A DNA stretch of 64,000 nucleotides, taken from positions 86,554 to 150,553 of the forward strand of contig NZ_RFFG01000009.1 of the NCBI RefSeq assembly GCF_003696215.1, read 5' to 3'. Shown in pieces: positions 10,888-19,660 of this stretch (the first letter of the stretch is position 1; the number at the start of each line of letters is the position of its first letter). This DNA is from Actinomadura harenae (lineage in GTDB: Bacteria; Actinomycetota; Actinomycetes; Streptosporangiales; Streptosporangiaceae). Position numbers and translations under genes: made by a program. The notes under the pieces are model-generated. The model saw only the letters and a program-made list of their open reading frames with translations, ran no database searches and had not been told where the DNA came from.

Positions 10888-11018
10888 CCCACCGCCCGCC
10901 TGCGCCGCCCCTGCCCGCTTGGTCGGCGGCGCCGTCGGCCCGGCTGCACGAGGACGGTCACTTCGACCGGCCTCCGAGGAGCGGGAGGGGGACGTCGGCC
11001 GGGGAGGGGCGGCGGCTG

Positions 11019-11024
11019 TAGCTT
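11019..11024 (+). promoter_or_regulatory. -10 box of a leaderless transcript (HAD gene)
   Basis: TAGCTT, six bases before the GTG start of the HAD hydrolase gene; no Shine-Dalgarno is present. TANNNT at this distance is the pattern of actinobacterial leaderless mRNAs. The -35 region is weak. Confidence 0.5.
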
Positions 11025-11030
11025 GCCGCT

Positions 11031-11693
11031 GTGGCAAATGATGTTGAACTGGTGATCTTCGACTGCGACGGCGTGCTGGTGGACAGCGAGCCCATCGCGG
11101 TGCGGGTGCATTCGGCGGTCCTGACCGAGCTGGGCTGGCCGGTGAGCGAGCAGCACGTGATGGAGCGGTTCGTCGGGCGCTCCACCGCGTCCATCAACGA
11201 GATGATCGAGGCGGAGCTCGGCCCCGAGCTGACCGCCGAGGCGGAGCGGCGTTTCAAGCGGCTGCACGCCGAGGCGGTGGACGCCGAGCTCGTCACCGTC
11301 GAGGGCATCGAGGAGGCGCTGGACGGGATCGGGCTCCCGTTCTGCGTGGCGTCCAGCGGCAGCCACGACAAGATGCGGCACACCCTGGGCCGCACCGGCC
11401 TGCACGCGCGGTTCGAGGGACGGATCTTCAGCGCGACGCAGGTCGAGCGGGGCAAACCGGAACCCGACCTGTTCCTCTTCGCCGCCGAGAGCATGGGCGT
11501 GAGGCCGGAGGCGTGCGTGGTGGTCGAGGACAGCCGGTTCGGGATCCAGGCCGCGCGCGCCGCCGGGATGCGGTCGTTCGGCTACGCGGGCGGTCTCACC
11601 CCCGCCACATGGCTGGAAGGACCCGGAACGGTCGTCTTCGAGGACATGCGCAAGCTGCCGGAACTCGTGCGCCAGCTGGGCCTCACGGACTGA
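11031..11693 (+). CDS. HAD-IA family phosphatase/phosphomutase-like hydrolase
   Basis: 220-residue HAD hydrolase. Motif I is FDCDGVLVDSEP (nucleophile D11, acid D13), motif II is the CVASSGSHDKMRHTL segment, motif III is the Lys of GKPEPDLFLFAA, and motif IV is CVVVEDSRFGIQAARAAGM. A helical cap lies between motifs I and II. These features match the beta-phosphoglucomutase/YieH-like subgroup, whose members act on small sugar or nucleotide phosphates; the substrate cannot be read from sequence. GTG 11031 seems to be the first base of a leaderless mRNA. A long two-way terminator separates it from the convergent kinase gene. Confidence 0.85.
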   Translation: MANDVELVIFDCDGVLVDSEPIAVRVHSAVLTELGWPVSEQHVMERFVGRSTASINEMIEAELGPELTAEAERRFKRLHAEAVDAELVTVEGIEEALDGIGLPFCVASSGSHDKMRHTLGRTGLHARFEGRIFSATQVERGKPEPDLFLFAAESMGVRPEACVVVEDSRFGIQAARAAGMRSFGYAGGLTPATWLEGPGTVVFEDMRKLPELVRQLGLTD

Positions 11694-11699
11694 CTCACA

Positions 11700-11752
11700 T
11701 CTGGGCCGATCGCCGGGCCGCGTCCCCGTTCCGCCCGGACGATCGGCCCAGA
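11700..11752. terminator. Two-way terminator between convergent genes
   Basis: TCTGGGCCGATCG (11700-11712) pairs perfectly with 11740-11752, and the inner CCGGGC/GCCCGG (11713-11718 and 11733-11738) extends the stem to 19 bp with one bulged A. It lies between the HAD gene and the minus-strand kinase gene and can serve both. Confidence 0.75.
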
Positions 11753-11790
11753 ACCACGCCCTCGCAGGCGCTCACGCCCGCGACGGCGGG

Positions 11791-12723
11791 TCAGAGGGCA
11801 GGAGCGGTCAGGACTTCGGCCAAGTGGTCGACGGTGGCGATGATGGCATCGAGGGCGGGGCCGGTGCGGGCGATCGTGAAGCCGTGGCGGCGAGCCCAGA
11901 AGGCGGCCTGGACGGCGTGGAGCTGGGCCCAGCGGTGGACGCGGTGGCGGTCCAGCTCGGCGGACTCGGCGAACACGTCCAGCGCGCGGCCGAAGGCCTT
12001 GGCGTGGTCGTCCGCCTGGAGGAGTGACAGGGCCCGGGATTTGAGCAGCGCGCCCACGTCGTAGGCGGGGTCTCCCGCGAGGCCCTTCGGGTCGATGACC
12101 AGCCAGGGTTCGCGCTCGGCCCGCAGGATGTTCCCCGGATGGAGATCGCCGTGGACCAGGGTGTCCGGTTGTGAGACGCCCAGCCCTTCCGCGGTCGCGA
12201 TCGCGGTGTCCACGACGCGGTCCGGCAGGGCGTGCGGCAGCTGTTCGGTGTCCTTGCGCAGCTGGTCGGCCCAGGCGGGGGTCTGGTCCCGCAGACGCGG
12301 GACGTGCGGCGGAGCGGGGACGGCGAGGCGGCGGGCGATCCCCCCGGCGATCCGGATGATCCGGTCGTCGTCCTCAAGAGCGGCCAGTGTGGACGGGGAG
12401 GCACGTTCCAGGAGGAGCCCGAATCGTTCGCCGTCGTGCTCGTGCAGCAGGACGGCGCCCCGGCCGGCCCACGCCGCGAAGGCGTCCGGTTCGTGCACGT
12501 TTCCCGGGTGCGGGAACGACACCTTCAGGACGGACGGCCCGGCAGGCGCCCGGACCGGGACGACGACGCCCACGGCCCCGTGCGTGACCTCACCGTCCGG
12601 GACACAGTCCCAGCGGGCGAGCAGGTCGTCCACGATCAGGGGCAGTTCGGCGAGCCAGCGGGATCCCGGCTCGCCCTCCCGTGCGACGGTGCCGTCCGCG
12701 AACGCCTTGGGTACCTCGATCAT
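11791..12723 (-). CDS. Aminoglycoside/hydroxyurea phosphotransferase-like kinase
   Basis: 310 residues, APH(6)/hydroxyurea kinase-like. Visible are the nucleotide-binding Lys strand (GPSVLKVSFP), the Brenner motif HGDLHPGNIL with its catalytic Asp, and the metal-binding VIDPKGLAGDPAYDVG, which resembles the streptomycin 6-kinase group rather than APH(3'). Such genes can give resistance to streptomycin or hydroxyurea when expressed, but chromosomal homologues often have other substrates, so resistance is not shown here. It sits 32 bases after a PfkB kinase gene on the same strand and is probably co-transcribed. Confidence 0.82.
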   Translation of the reverse strand: MIEVPKAFADGTVAREGEPGSRWLAELPLIVDDLLARWDCVPDGEVTHGAVGVVVPVRAPAGPSVLKVSFPHPGNVHEPDAFAAWAGRGAVLLHEHDGERFGLLLERASPSTLAALEDDDRIIRIAGGIARRLAVPAPPHVPRLRDQTPAWADQLRKDTEQLPHALPDRVVDTAIATAEGLGVSQPDTLVHGDLHPGNILRAEREPWLVIDPKGLAGDPAYDVGALLKSRALSLLQADDHAKAFGRALDVFAESAELDRHRVHRWAQLHAVQAAFWARRHGFTIARTGPALDAIIATVDHLAEVLTAPAL

Positions 12724-12755
12724 CTGGGCACCCTACGCGCGGACGGCCGCCGGGG

Positions 12756-13679
12756 TCAGCGAATCGGGTTGTCCTGGACGTCCAGCGAGGGACGGGCGCC
12801 GAGGTGCTGGAGGGCCTGCGCGGCGAGGCGGTTGCCCGCCGACAGTGCCTCGGCCGGGGGCTTGCCGTCCAGCCAGGCGGGCAGGAAGCCGGCGACGAAG
12901 GCGTCGCCCGCGCCGGTGCCGTCCACGATCTTCTCGACCGGGTCGGCGGCGACGGTGATCGCCTCCGGGTGGCCGTTGGTGTACCAGAGCGAGCCGTCCG
13001 CGCCGTTCTTGATCACGACCTGGGGGTACCAGGCGGTCAGCACCTTGGCGGCGGCCTCGGGGTTGTCGCGGCCGGTGAGGACCTCGGCCTCGGCGGCGTT
13101 GAGGACCAGCAGGCGCGCGCCCTGCGTCCACTCCAGGAACGGCTCGGCGCCCATGCGCTTGAGCGGCGAGGAGGACGCACCGTCCACCGACACCGACATC
13201 TGCGCCTGGCGCGCGAGGTCGAGCGCGTGGATGGCGGCCTTCCGGGAGCCCTCGTTGATCAGCGAGTAGCCCGACAGATGGAGGTGGACGCCCTGGACGA
13301 ACAGGTCCTTGCAGCGCTCGACGTCCTCGGGGAGCAGTGCGCTGTTGGCCCCGGGGTCGGACAGCATGGTGCGGTCGCCCTTGTGGGTGACCAGGACCAC
13401 GCAGGTGCCGGTCGGGCGTTCGGAGTCCATCACGAGGCGGGCGTCGACACCGGAGCCCATCAGCTCCATGTCGCGGTTGCGCCCCGCGATGTCGGAGCCG
13501 CGGCGGCCGACGAACGCGACCTCGGCGCCTTCCATCGCGAGCCAGGCGGCGACGTTGGCACCGGACCCGCCACCATGGCTGGTGACGGCCGCGGGAGTGT
13601 CGCTGCCCTTGGCGAGGGGGAAGGCGGCACGTGCCACGGTGTCGGTCATCAGGTCGCCAACCACGACTACCCGGGTCAT
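12756..13679 (-). CDS. PfkB/ribokinase-family carbohydrate kinase
   Basis: 307 residues. The N-terminal PfkB signature is GGGSGANVAAWLAMEGAEVAFVGRRGSD. The C-terminal signature is DGTGAGDAFVAGFLPAWLDG, with the catalytic Asp in GAGD and the anion hole before it. VVIKNGADGSLWY is the usual strand before the second motif. The substrate is probably a sugar or nucleoside, but cannot be named. ATG 13679 follows GAGGTGAT at good spacing, which excludes the longer open frame running upstream through the divergent Pat gene. Likely first gene of a two-gene unit with the aminoglycoside kinase-like gene. Confidence 0.85.
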   Translation of the reverse strand: MTRVVVVGDLMTDTVARAAFPLAKGSDTPAAVTSHGGGSGANVAAWLAMEGAEVAFVGRRGSDIAGRNRDMELMGSGVDARLVMDSERPTGTCVVLVTHKGDRTMLSDPGANSALLPEDVERCKDLFVQGVHLHLSGYSLINEGSRKAAIHALDLARQAQMSVSVDGASSSPLKRMGAEPFLEWTQGARLLVLNAAEAEVLTGRDNPEAAAKVLTAWYPQVVIKNGADGSLWYTNGHPEAITVAADPVEKIVDGTGAGDAFVAGFLPAWLDGKPPAEALSAGNRLAAQALQHLGARPSLDVQDNPIR

Positions 13680-13888
13680 GGGGTCATCACCTCGATCAAC
13701 ACGGCCCGCAGAATGGCGGAGTGGGCGTAGGGCGGAGTTCGCGGGCAGGGCGTAGGCACGACCGTAACAGCTCTTGACCTCAGATGAGGTCTCGAACGCG
13801 CGGCGATGCCCAGGGACACGGCGCTTCACGCCGGCCGGACCGGTGCATTCACGGTCGAGGCGGACGCGGGCCACGCGGACCCGTGGCC

Positions 13889-13894
13889 TAGTCT
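13889..13894 (+). promoter_or_regulatory. -10 box of a leaderless transcript (Pat gene)
   Basis: TAGTCT seven bases before GTG 13902. No Shine-Dalgarno lies in between. It supports the choice of this GTG over an in-frame ATG at 13806. Confidence 0.5.
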
Positions 13895-13901
13895 CGGGTG
13901 C

Positions 13902-16472
13902 GTGAGCGGGGAGAGCAAGCGGGAGCATCCGGACCAGCGAGAACTTCCCGGCGGCCGGGACTATCCCGACCAGTGGGAGGCGGACGTCGTCCTCACCGAC
14001 GGCGGGACGGCGCACCTGAGGCCGATCAGGCCGGAGGACGCCGACCTGCTGAGGTCGTTCTATGCCCGTCTGTCCGCCGAGACGATCTACTACCGGTTCT
14101 TCTCGCCTCGTCCCCACCTGTCCGATCGTGAGATCCAGCACTTCACGAACGTCGACCATGATCGCCGGGTCGGGCTGATCGCCACGATCGGCGGCGACAT
14201 GGTGGCGGTCGTCCGCTACGACCGGCTCACCAACCGGCCCGGGACGGCCGAGGTCGCCTTCCTCGTCGAGGACGCGCACCAGGGCCGCGGCCTGGGGGCC
14301 GTCCTGCTGGAGCACATCGCCGCCGCCGCCCGCGAGCGCGGCGTCCACCGGTTCGTGGCCAGCGTCCTGCCCGACAACCGGCGGATGACGCGGGTCTTCC
14401 GCGAGGCCGGTTACAAGGCCGAGCAGAGCTTCGAGGACGGGGTGATCGAGCTCGTCCTCGACCTGGAGCCCACGGAGACCTCGGTGGAGGTCACGTCCGC
14501 GCGCGAGCACCGGGCCGAGGCGCGGTCCATCCAGCGGCTCATGACGCCGCGTTCCGTGGCGGTCGTGGGCGCCAGCAGGGCCGAGCACAGCGTGGGGCAG
14601 ACCGTCCTGAGGAACCTGCTGGGCGGGGACTTCAACGGACCCATCTACCCGGTGCACCCCACGGCGAAGGCCGTCGCAGGCGTGCGCGCGTACGAGTCCG
14701 TCCTGGACATCCCGGACGAGATCGACCTGGCTGTCGTCGCCGTCCGGGCCAATGCCGTGCACGAGGTGGTCGAGCAGTGCGCCAACAAGGGCGTCCATGG
14801 GCTGGTCGTGGTTTCGTCGGGATTCGGCGAGGCCGGCCCTGAAGGACGTGCCCGGCAAGAGGAACTCGTCCGCCTGGCTCGGGCCTGGGGGATGCGCGTG
14901 GTCGGTCCCAACTGCCTTGGCATCGCCAATACCGACCCGGACTACCGCCTGAACGCGACCCTCGCGCCGACCCTGCCCGGACGCGGTCCAGTGGGCTTCT
15001 TCTCGCAGTCCGGTGCGCTGGGCACAGCGATCCTTCAGCGGACGGCCGAACGCGGCCTCGGCCTCTCCACGTTCGTTTCGGCGGGAAACCGGGCGGACGT
15101 CTCCGGCAACGACCTCATGCAGTACTGGGAAGAGGATCCGGCCACCAAGGCCGTCCTGCTCTACCTGGAATCACTGGGAAACCCGCGTAAGTTCGCGCGC
15201 CTTGCCCGACGGCTGTCCCGGCGTAAGCCGATCGTGGTCGTCAAGAGCGGACGCAGCACGCAGGGTGTTCCGCTGGGGCACGCGGCGCGCGCGCTGAGCC
15301 TGCCCGACCACGCCGTAAGCGCGCTGTTCGCGCAGGCGGGCGTGATCCGGGTCGAGGACCTTTCCGAGCTGTTCGACGTCGCGCAGCTGCTCGCCTACCA
15401 GCCGCTCCCCGCAGGGGACCGCATCGCCATCATCGACAACAGCGACTCCCTGGGGCTGCTCGCCCAGGACGCGGCGGTCGCGCATGGCCTCCGGGTCCGT
15501 CCTCCAGTGGACCTCGGGCCCCTCGCAGACGCGGACGCGTACGAGGCGGCCCTCGCGGCGGCGCTGCGCGACGAGAACGTGGACGCCGTCGTCGCGCTGT
15601 TCACCCCGCCCACGATCGGCGGCTACGACGTGCGCGTCCCGGAGAAGATCCTGAGGCTGGCGGCCGGGTCGTCCAAGCCGATCGTGGCGACCTACCTGGG
15701 ATTCAAGGGCATGCCGTCCGACCTGCGGATCAACGCGCCGGACGGCAGCGCGGCCGCCGGGTCCGTGCCGTCCTATCCGGCCCCGGAGGACGCCGTCCGG
15801 GCGCTCGCCTATGTGGTCAGGTACGCGCAGTGGCGGCAGCGTCCGCACGGCCGCGTCTCGGACCTGATCAGCGCGGAGGACCGTCGCCGGGCCCGCGCGC
15901 TCGTCAGCGGGTGGCTGGACGACCTGCCCGGCGACGCAGCCCCGCTCACGGCCACGCGCGCGCAGGTGGCCGACCTGCTGACCTGCTACGGCATCCGGCT
16001 GGCAGACCCTGACCCGGACACGGGCGGGGACACGGCCGCTGCCCCCGGCTCGCAGGGGCCTGAGGTGGACTGTGACGGCTCGGGAGTGCCCGTCCGGATC
16101 CTGACCTCGGAGGACCCGTCCTTCGGCGCCGTGGTGTCGTTCGGGCTCGCGGACGAGACCGCCGCGCTGCTGGACGACCGCGCCTACCGGCTCGCGCCGC
16201 TCACCGACGCCGAGTCCGCCGAGATGATCCGCGCCATCCGGACCGCGCCCCTGCTGCTCGGCCACCGGGGCGCGGAGCCCGTGGACGTCTCCGCCCTGGA
16301 GGATCTGCTGCAGCGGGTCGCCAGGCTCGGTGACGACCTGCCGGAGGTCGCCCGGCTCGAGCTGAACCCCGTGATCGCGGACGCCTCCGGGGTGTCGGTG
16401 CGAGGCGTCCGCCTGCTGCTGCAACAGCCGATGGGACCGCGCCCCGAGCTCGGCCCGCGCCGCCTGGGCTAG
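13902..16472 (+). CDS. Pat-type GNAT/NDP-forming acyl-CoA synthetase-like protein acetyltransferase
   Basis: 856 residues from GTG 13902. The N-terminal GNAT domain has the acetyl-CoA loop (VEDAHQGRGLGAVLLEH) and the VLPDNRRMTRVFREAGY segment. A CoA-binding Rossmann domain follows (SVAVVGASRAEHSVGQTVLRN), then succinyl-CoA-ligase-like domains (GPVGFFSQSGALGTAIL). In active ADP-forming synthetases the phospho-His sits in a SHTG motif; the matching place here reads ALSLPDHAVSALFAQAG. The C-terminal ATP-grasp part is short and lacks recognisable catalytic residues. This fits lysine acetyltransferases of the Pat/PatZ type, which acetylate acetyl-CoA synthetase and other enzymes, with the synthetase half as a regulatory module. 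Confidence 0.85.
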   Translation: MSGESKREHPDQRELPGGRDYPDQWEADVVLTDGGTAHLRPIRPEDADLLRSFYARLSAETIYYRFFSPRPHLSDREIQHFTNVDHDRRVGLIATIGGDMVAVVRYDRLTNRPGTAEVAFLVEDAHQGRGLGAVLLEHIAAAARERGVHRFVASVLPDNRRMTRVFREAGYKAEQSFEDGVIELVLDLEPTETSVEVTSAREHRAEARSIQRLMTPRSVAVVGASRAEHSVGQTVLRNLLGGDFNGPIYPVHPTAKAVAGVRAYESVLDIPDEIDLAVVAVRANAVHEVVEQCANKGVHGLVVVSSGFGEAGPEGRARQEELVRLARAWGMRVVGPNCLGIANTDPDYRLNATLAPTLPGRGPVGFFSQSGALGTAILQRTAERGLGLSTFVSAGNRADVSGNDLMQYWEEDPATKAVLLYLESLGNPRKFARLARRLSRRKPIVVVKSGRSTQGVPLGHAARALSLPDHAVSALFAQAGVIRVEDLSELFDVAQLLAYQPLPAGDRIAIIDNSDSLGLLAQDAAVAHGLRVRPPVDLGPLADADAYEAALAAALRDENVDAVVALFTPPTIGGYDVRVPEKILRLAAGSSKPIVATYLGFKGMPSDLRINAPDGSAAAGSVPSYPAPEDAVRALAYVVRYAQWRQRPHGRVSDLISAEDRRRARALVSGWLDDLPGDAAPLTATRAQVADLLTCYGIRLADPDPDTGGDTAAAPGSQGPEVDCDGSGVPVRILTSEDPSFGAVVSFGLADETAALLDDRAYRLAPLTDAESAEMIRAIRTAPLLLGHRGAEPVDVSALEDLLQRVARLGDDLPEVARLELNPVIADASGVSVRGVRLLLQQPMGPRPELGPRRLG

Positions 16473-16491
16473 GCCCTCCGGGAGCCGGGCG

Positions 16492-16719
16492 TCAGGACGG
16501 CGGTCCGGGTGCCGGGCCGGGTTCCGGCGGAATCGGATCAGGTGCCGGGCCGGGCGGGATCGGGTCCGGCGCGGGCCCGGGCGGGACGGGGCCCGGCTGC
16601 GGTTGCGGCGGTGCCGGGGGCGGCTCGGGACGCGGGACGGGCGGGGGCGGCAGGGGAGCCGGCTCCGGGCCGGGCCGGGGGATCGGCTGCGGCGAAGGAA
16701 GTGGATCTCTGTCTGTCAT
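16492..16719 (-). CDS. Proline-rich 75-residue peptide, unknown
   Basis: Small open frame from ATG 16719. More than half of the residues are proline, and the end repeats a PGPAPDPIPP unit twice, after a run of PLPPPP, PRPEPPP and PQPQPGP. No signal peptide or membrane helix. A weak GGATGGGG precedes the ATG. It converges on the Pat gene with a 19-base gap. High GC makes proline-rich frames easy to obtain by chance, so it is listed with caution. If real, it would be an extended polyproline-type peptide. Confidence 0.35.
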   Translation of the reverse strand: MTDRDPLPSPQPIPRPGPEPAPLPPPPVPRPEPPPAPPQPQPGPVPPGPAPDPIPPGPAPDPIPPEPGPAPGPPS

Positions 16720-16929
16720 GTCCCCATCCGTACCCAGGACGGGCGCCGGAGGACCCTTCCGGGACGTCCACCAGGCCCGGGACCAGAGCGTTCGGCCCCC
16801 GGACGGCCCGGGCGACGGGTCCGCCGGACGCCTCGTGCGGGCGCGGAGTGCCCCGGCGGCGGGCCTTCCGGGGCCCGGAACGGTCCCGCCCGTGTGCGGG
16901 CACGGGCCCGGACAGGGCAGGATGGATAC

Positions 16930-17511
16930 ATGAGGGAAACCCGAGCGACGGCTCACGGGTTGCGCACCGCCATCGAGCGCAGCGGTTACTACCCGGGCCT
17001 GGTCGCGGACGCGGTCGAGTCCGCCATCGGCGACGAGCGCGTCGTCGCGTACGTGGTGCATCACGAGGCGGCGTTCGACCCCGCGATGGAGGTCCGCCGC
17101 CACGTCACCGTGCTGGCGCTGACCGCGAGCCGCCTGCTGCTGTGCCACACCGACGAGCACCCGCCCGGCGAGGGGATGACCCGTCCGCACGCGTCCACCA
17201 CCACCGAGGCCGTGAAGCTGGACCGGGTCCAGTCGGTCGCGCTCACCCGGGTCGTCCCCGACCCGGAGACGTACGTGCCGGGCATGCCGCCCAGCGAGGT
17301 CGTGCTGACCATCGGCTGGGGCGCGATCGCCCACATAGATCTCGAGCCCGCGACCTGCGGTGACGAGAACTGCGAGGCCGATCACGGCTACACCGGCAGC
17401 GTCACCGCGGACGACCTCTCGCTGCGCGTGAGCGAGGCCGCGGACGGCGGGGACGCCGTCACCCAGGTCCTGGCCTTCGCCGAGGCCCTGTCCACCGCCA
17501 CGGCCCGGTGA
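16930..17511 (+). CDS. DUF5998-like protein
   Basis: 193-residue soluble protein. It opens RATAHGLRTAIERSGYYPGLVADAVESAI, has a strand-rich centre with VLALTASRLLLCHTDEH resembling a PH-like fold, then WGAIAHIDLEPATCGDENCEADHGYTGS with a paired-Cys element. I associate it with the actinobacterial DUF5998 group, which sits beside Pat and alkaline phosphatase-like genes in other genomes; this is recall, not a search. ATG 16930 follows AGGATGGA. The TGA overlaps the GTG of the next gene by four bases, so they are coupled. Function unknown. Confidence 0.7.
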   Translation: MRETRATAHGLRTAIERSGYYPGLVADAVESAIGDERVVAYVVHHEAAFDPAMEVRRHVTVLALTASRLLLCHTDEHPPGEGMTRPHASTTTEAVKLDRVQSVALTRVVPDPETYVPGMPPSEVVLTIGWGAIAHIDLEPATCGDENCEADHGYTGSVTADDLSLRVSEAADGGDAVTQVLAFAEALSTATAR

Positions 17512-18656
17512 CCGGCGCGCCCGCCCCCGGGCCCGGGGGCACCCCGTCGCCGCCCGCGCCGCGGTACGGGTCGGGGGCGCTGGCGGACCTCACCGCGTCC
17601 GTCCTGGGGACGCTGGGGGTTCCGGGGGCGACCAACACGCTTGGCCTGGCCCGGGTCCCGCGCGCGTGCGTGCTGGTCATCGACGGTCTCGGCTGGGACC
17701 TCCTGCGCGCGCACCCGGACGAGGCCCCGTTCCTGAACTCCATGGCAGACCGGCCGCTCACGGCCGGGCTGCCCGCGACGACAGCCACCAGCCTCGGGTC
17801 GCTCTCCACCGGGCTGCCCCCTGGCGCGCACGGTCTCCTCGGGTTCCAGTTCGCCGTGCCCGGCACAGGCCGCCTGCTGAACTGTCTCAGATGGCAGGAC
17901 GATCTGGCCGACCCCTCCGAGTTTCAGCCGACACCCACGGTCTACGAGCGGGCGGCCACTGACGGTGTGGCCACGTCCTACATCTCGCTCGGTCTGTACA
18001 AGGAAACCGGTCTCAGCAAGGCCACCACGCGTGGCGCGGCCTACATCCCCGCGAACAGCCTGGGGCAGATCGTCGCGCAGGCCGAACACGCGCTGCGGCA
18101 AGGCGATCGCGCTTATGTGACCGCCTACCACGCCGACCTGGATTCGACCGGTCACCAGTTCGGCTGTGGCTCACCCCATTGGCGGCACCAACTCCGCTTT
18201 ATGGACCTTCTCGCCGAGCAGATCGCGGAGATTCTGCCGTCCGGCGCGGCGCTTTATGTGACGGGCGACCACGGCATGACCAACCCGGTCGACCGGGTGG
18301 ACGTCGATACCGTTCCCGAGTTGGCCGCTGGGATCGCCCTGCTGGGCGGGGACGCCCGGTGCCGTTACGTCTATGCCGAGCCCGGTGCGGAGGCCGACGT
18401 GCTCGCCGCATGGCGCGCGACGGTCGGGGACCGGGCCTGGGTCGCGTCCCGGGAGGAGGCCGTGGCGGCGGGCTGGTTCGGGCCGGTCTCCCCAGAACTG
18501 CTTCCTCGCATCGGTGATGTCGTGGCCGTGCCTTTCACCGACCTCGCGATCGTCGCGAGCACCCGCGAACCTTGGCTCGGCCGCATGGTCGGCATGCATG
18601 GCTCACTGGTCCCGGCGGAACAACTCGTCCCCCTGGTCGCCGCCGTCCGCGAATAG
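17508..18656 (+). CDS. Alkaline phosphatase-superfamily (nucleotide pyrophosphatase-like) enzyme
   Basis: 382 residues. Phosphodiesterase/nucleotide pyrophosphatase layout: the metal Asp in VLVIDGLGWD, the Thr nucleophile region in GLPATTATSLGSLSTGLPPGAHGLLGF, DLDSTGHQFG with the Asp and His ligands, and VTGDHGM with the second pair. GMHGSL near the end supplies the last His. Such enzymes cleave phosphodiester bonds in nucleotides or alkyl phosphates. No signal peptide, so it is probably cytosolic. GTG 17508 overlaps the DUF5998-like stop (GTGA). Confidence 0.85.
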   Translation: MTGAPAPGPGGTPSPPAPRYGSGALADLTASVLGTLGVPGATNTLGLARVPRACVLVIDGLGWDLLRAHPDEAPFLNSMADRPLTAGLPATTATSLGSLSTGLPPGAHGLLGFQFAVPGTGRLLNCLRWQDDLADPSEFQPTPTVYERAATDGVATSYISLGLYKETGLSKATTRGAAYIPANSLGQIVAQAEHALRQGDRAYVTAYHADLDSTGHQFGCGSPHWRHQLRFMDLLAEQIAEILPSGAALYVTGDHGMTNPVDRVDVDTVPELAAGIALLGGDARCRYVYAEPGAEADVLAAWRATVGDRAWVASREEAVAAGWFGPVSPELLPRIGDVVAVPFTDLAIVASTREPWLGRMVGMHGSLVPAEQLVPLVAAVRE

Positions 18657-18726
18657 TACGTACGCGCAGGTGGACGGCTCGTGCGCACGCGTGTGGGGCC
18701 GTCCGCGCGTGCCGCACGGTGCTCAA

Positions 18727-18732
18727 TACACT
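18727..18732 (+). promoter_or_regulatory. -10 box of a leaderless transcript (sulfurtransferase gene)
   Basis: TACACT, seven bases before GTG 18740, with no Shine-Dalgarno in the gap. Confidence 0.5.
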
Positions 18733-18739
18733 CGGTGGT

Positions 18740-19648
18740 GTGACGAACCTGCCTTCGGCTCTCCCTAATTCGGGCAATGCCGGTCAGACTGGCGATGTGA
18801 ACCTTCTCATCGACGCGTCCATGCTGGGACGGTTGCTGAATTCCGGGGCACCCGCGCCCGTGCTGCTCGATGTGCGCTGGCACCTGGGAGGCCCTCCCGG
18901 CGTCGAGTCCTATAGGAAGGGGCATCTGCCCGGCGCGGTCTTCGTGGACCTGGACCGGGACGTCGCCGGAACGCCCGGTTCGGAAGGCCGTCACCCCCTG
19001 CCGGACCCGGCCGAGTTCCAGGCCGCGATGCGGCGCGCCGGAGTCTCCGGGGACAGCCGGGTGATCGTCTATGACGGCGCCGATTCGACGGCCGCGGCGC
19101 GTCTCTGGTGGACCCTCCGGTACTTCGGCCACGAGGACGTCCATGTCCTGGACGGCGGCTACCACGCCTGGACTACGGCGGGCCACCCGGTGGAGACCGA
19201 TTCGACGCCCGGCCAAGAGAACACGGCCGCCGAGCCTGGTGACTTCAGGGCACGCCCCGGGAACCTGCCGGTTCTGGATGCGGAGGGGGCCGCGTCCCTG
19301 GCCAAGGCGGGTGTGCTCCTCGACGCGCGCGCGTCGGAGCGCTACCGGGGCGAGGTCGAGCCGATCGATCCGGTCGCCGGGCACATCCCGGGCGCCGTGA
19401 ACGCGCCGACCCTGGGGAACGTGGGCGTGGACAGCCGGTTCCTGCCGTCCGGGCTGTTGCGCGAGCGGTTCGCCGAACTCGGCGCGACGGACGCGGTGGA
19501 CGTGGGCGTGTACTGCGGCTCCGGGGTCACCGCCGCTCACGAGATCCTTGCCCTGCACATCGCGGGTATTCCGGCCGCCTTGTACGTCGGGTCGTGGTCC
19601 GCGTGGGTCGCGGACCCGACCCATCCGGTCGCCACCGGCGAGGCCTGA
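18740..19648 (+). CDS. sseA: Thiosulfate/3-mercaptopyruvate sulfurtransferase (two rhodanese domains)
   Basis: 302 residues from GTG 18740. Two rhodanese domains: the first, inactive one has LLDVRWHLGGPPG, GHLPGAVFVDLDRDV and VIVYDGADSTAAARLWW; the second has LLDARASERYRGEVEPIDPVAGHIPGAVNAP and the active loop CGSGVTAAHE. The CGSGVTA loop is typical of this group and carries the persulfide Cys. It transfers sulfane sulfur to cyanide or thiols. A start at a later GTG (18797) cannot be excluded, but the TACACT box favours 18740. It ends 12 bases before the convergent CHAT gene. Confidence 0.88.
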   Translation: MTNLPSALPNSGNAGQTGDVNLLIDASMLGRLLNSGAPAPVLLDVRWHLGGPPGVESYRKGHLPGAVFVDLDRDVAGTPGSEGRHPLPDPAEFQAAMRRAGVSGDSRVIVYDGADSTAAARLWWTLRYFGHEDVHVLDGGYHAWTTAGHPVETDSTPGQENTAAEPGDFRARPGNLPVLDAEGAASLAKAGVLLDARASERYRGEVEPIDPVAGHIPGAVNAPTLGNVGVDSRFLPSGLLRERFAELGATDAVDVGVYCGSGVTAAHEILALHIAGIPAALYVGSWSAWVADPTHPVATGEA

Positions 19649-19660
19649 TCCCGCTGCCGG

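Noticed and set aside
11791..12723. A mobile antibiotic resistance gene.
   Set aside because: The kinase has the same composition as its neighbours, with no insertion sequence or integron parts around it. It is best read as a chromosomal homologue.
12756..14858. A 700-residue open frame on the minus strand that would fuse an upstream segment to the PfkB kinase.
   Set aside because: The upstream part is the complement of the Pat gene and has no family sequence. The kinase has its own ATG at 13679 with a strong ribosome site.
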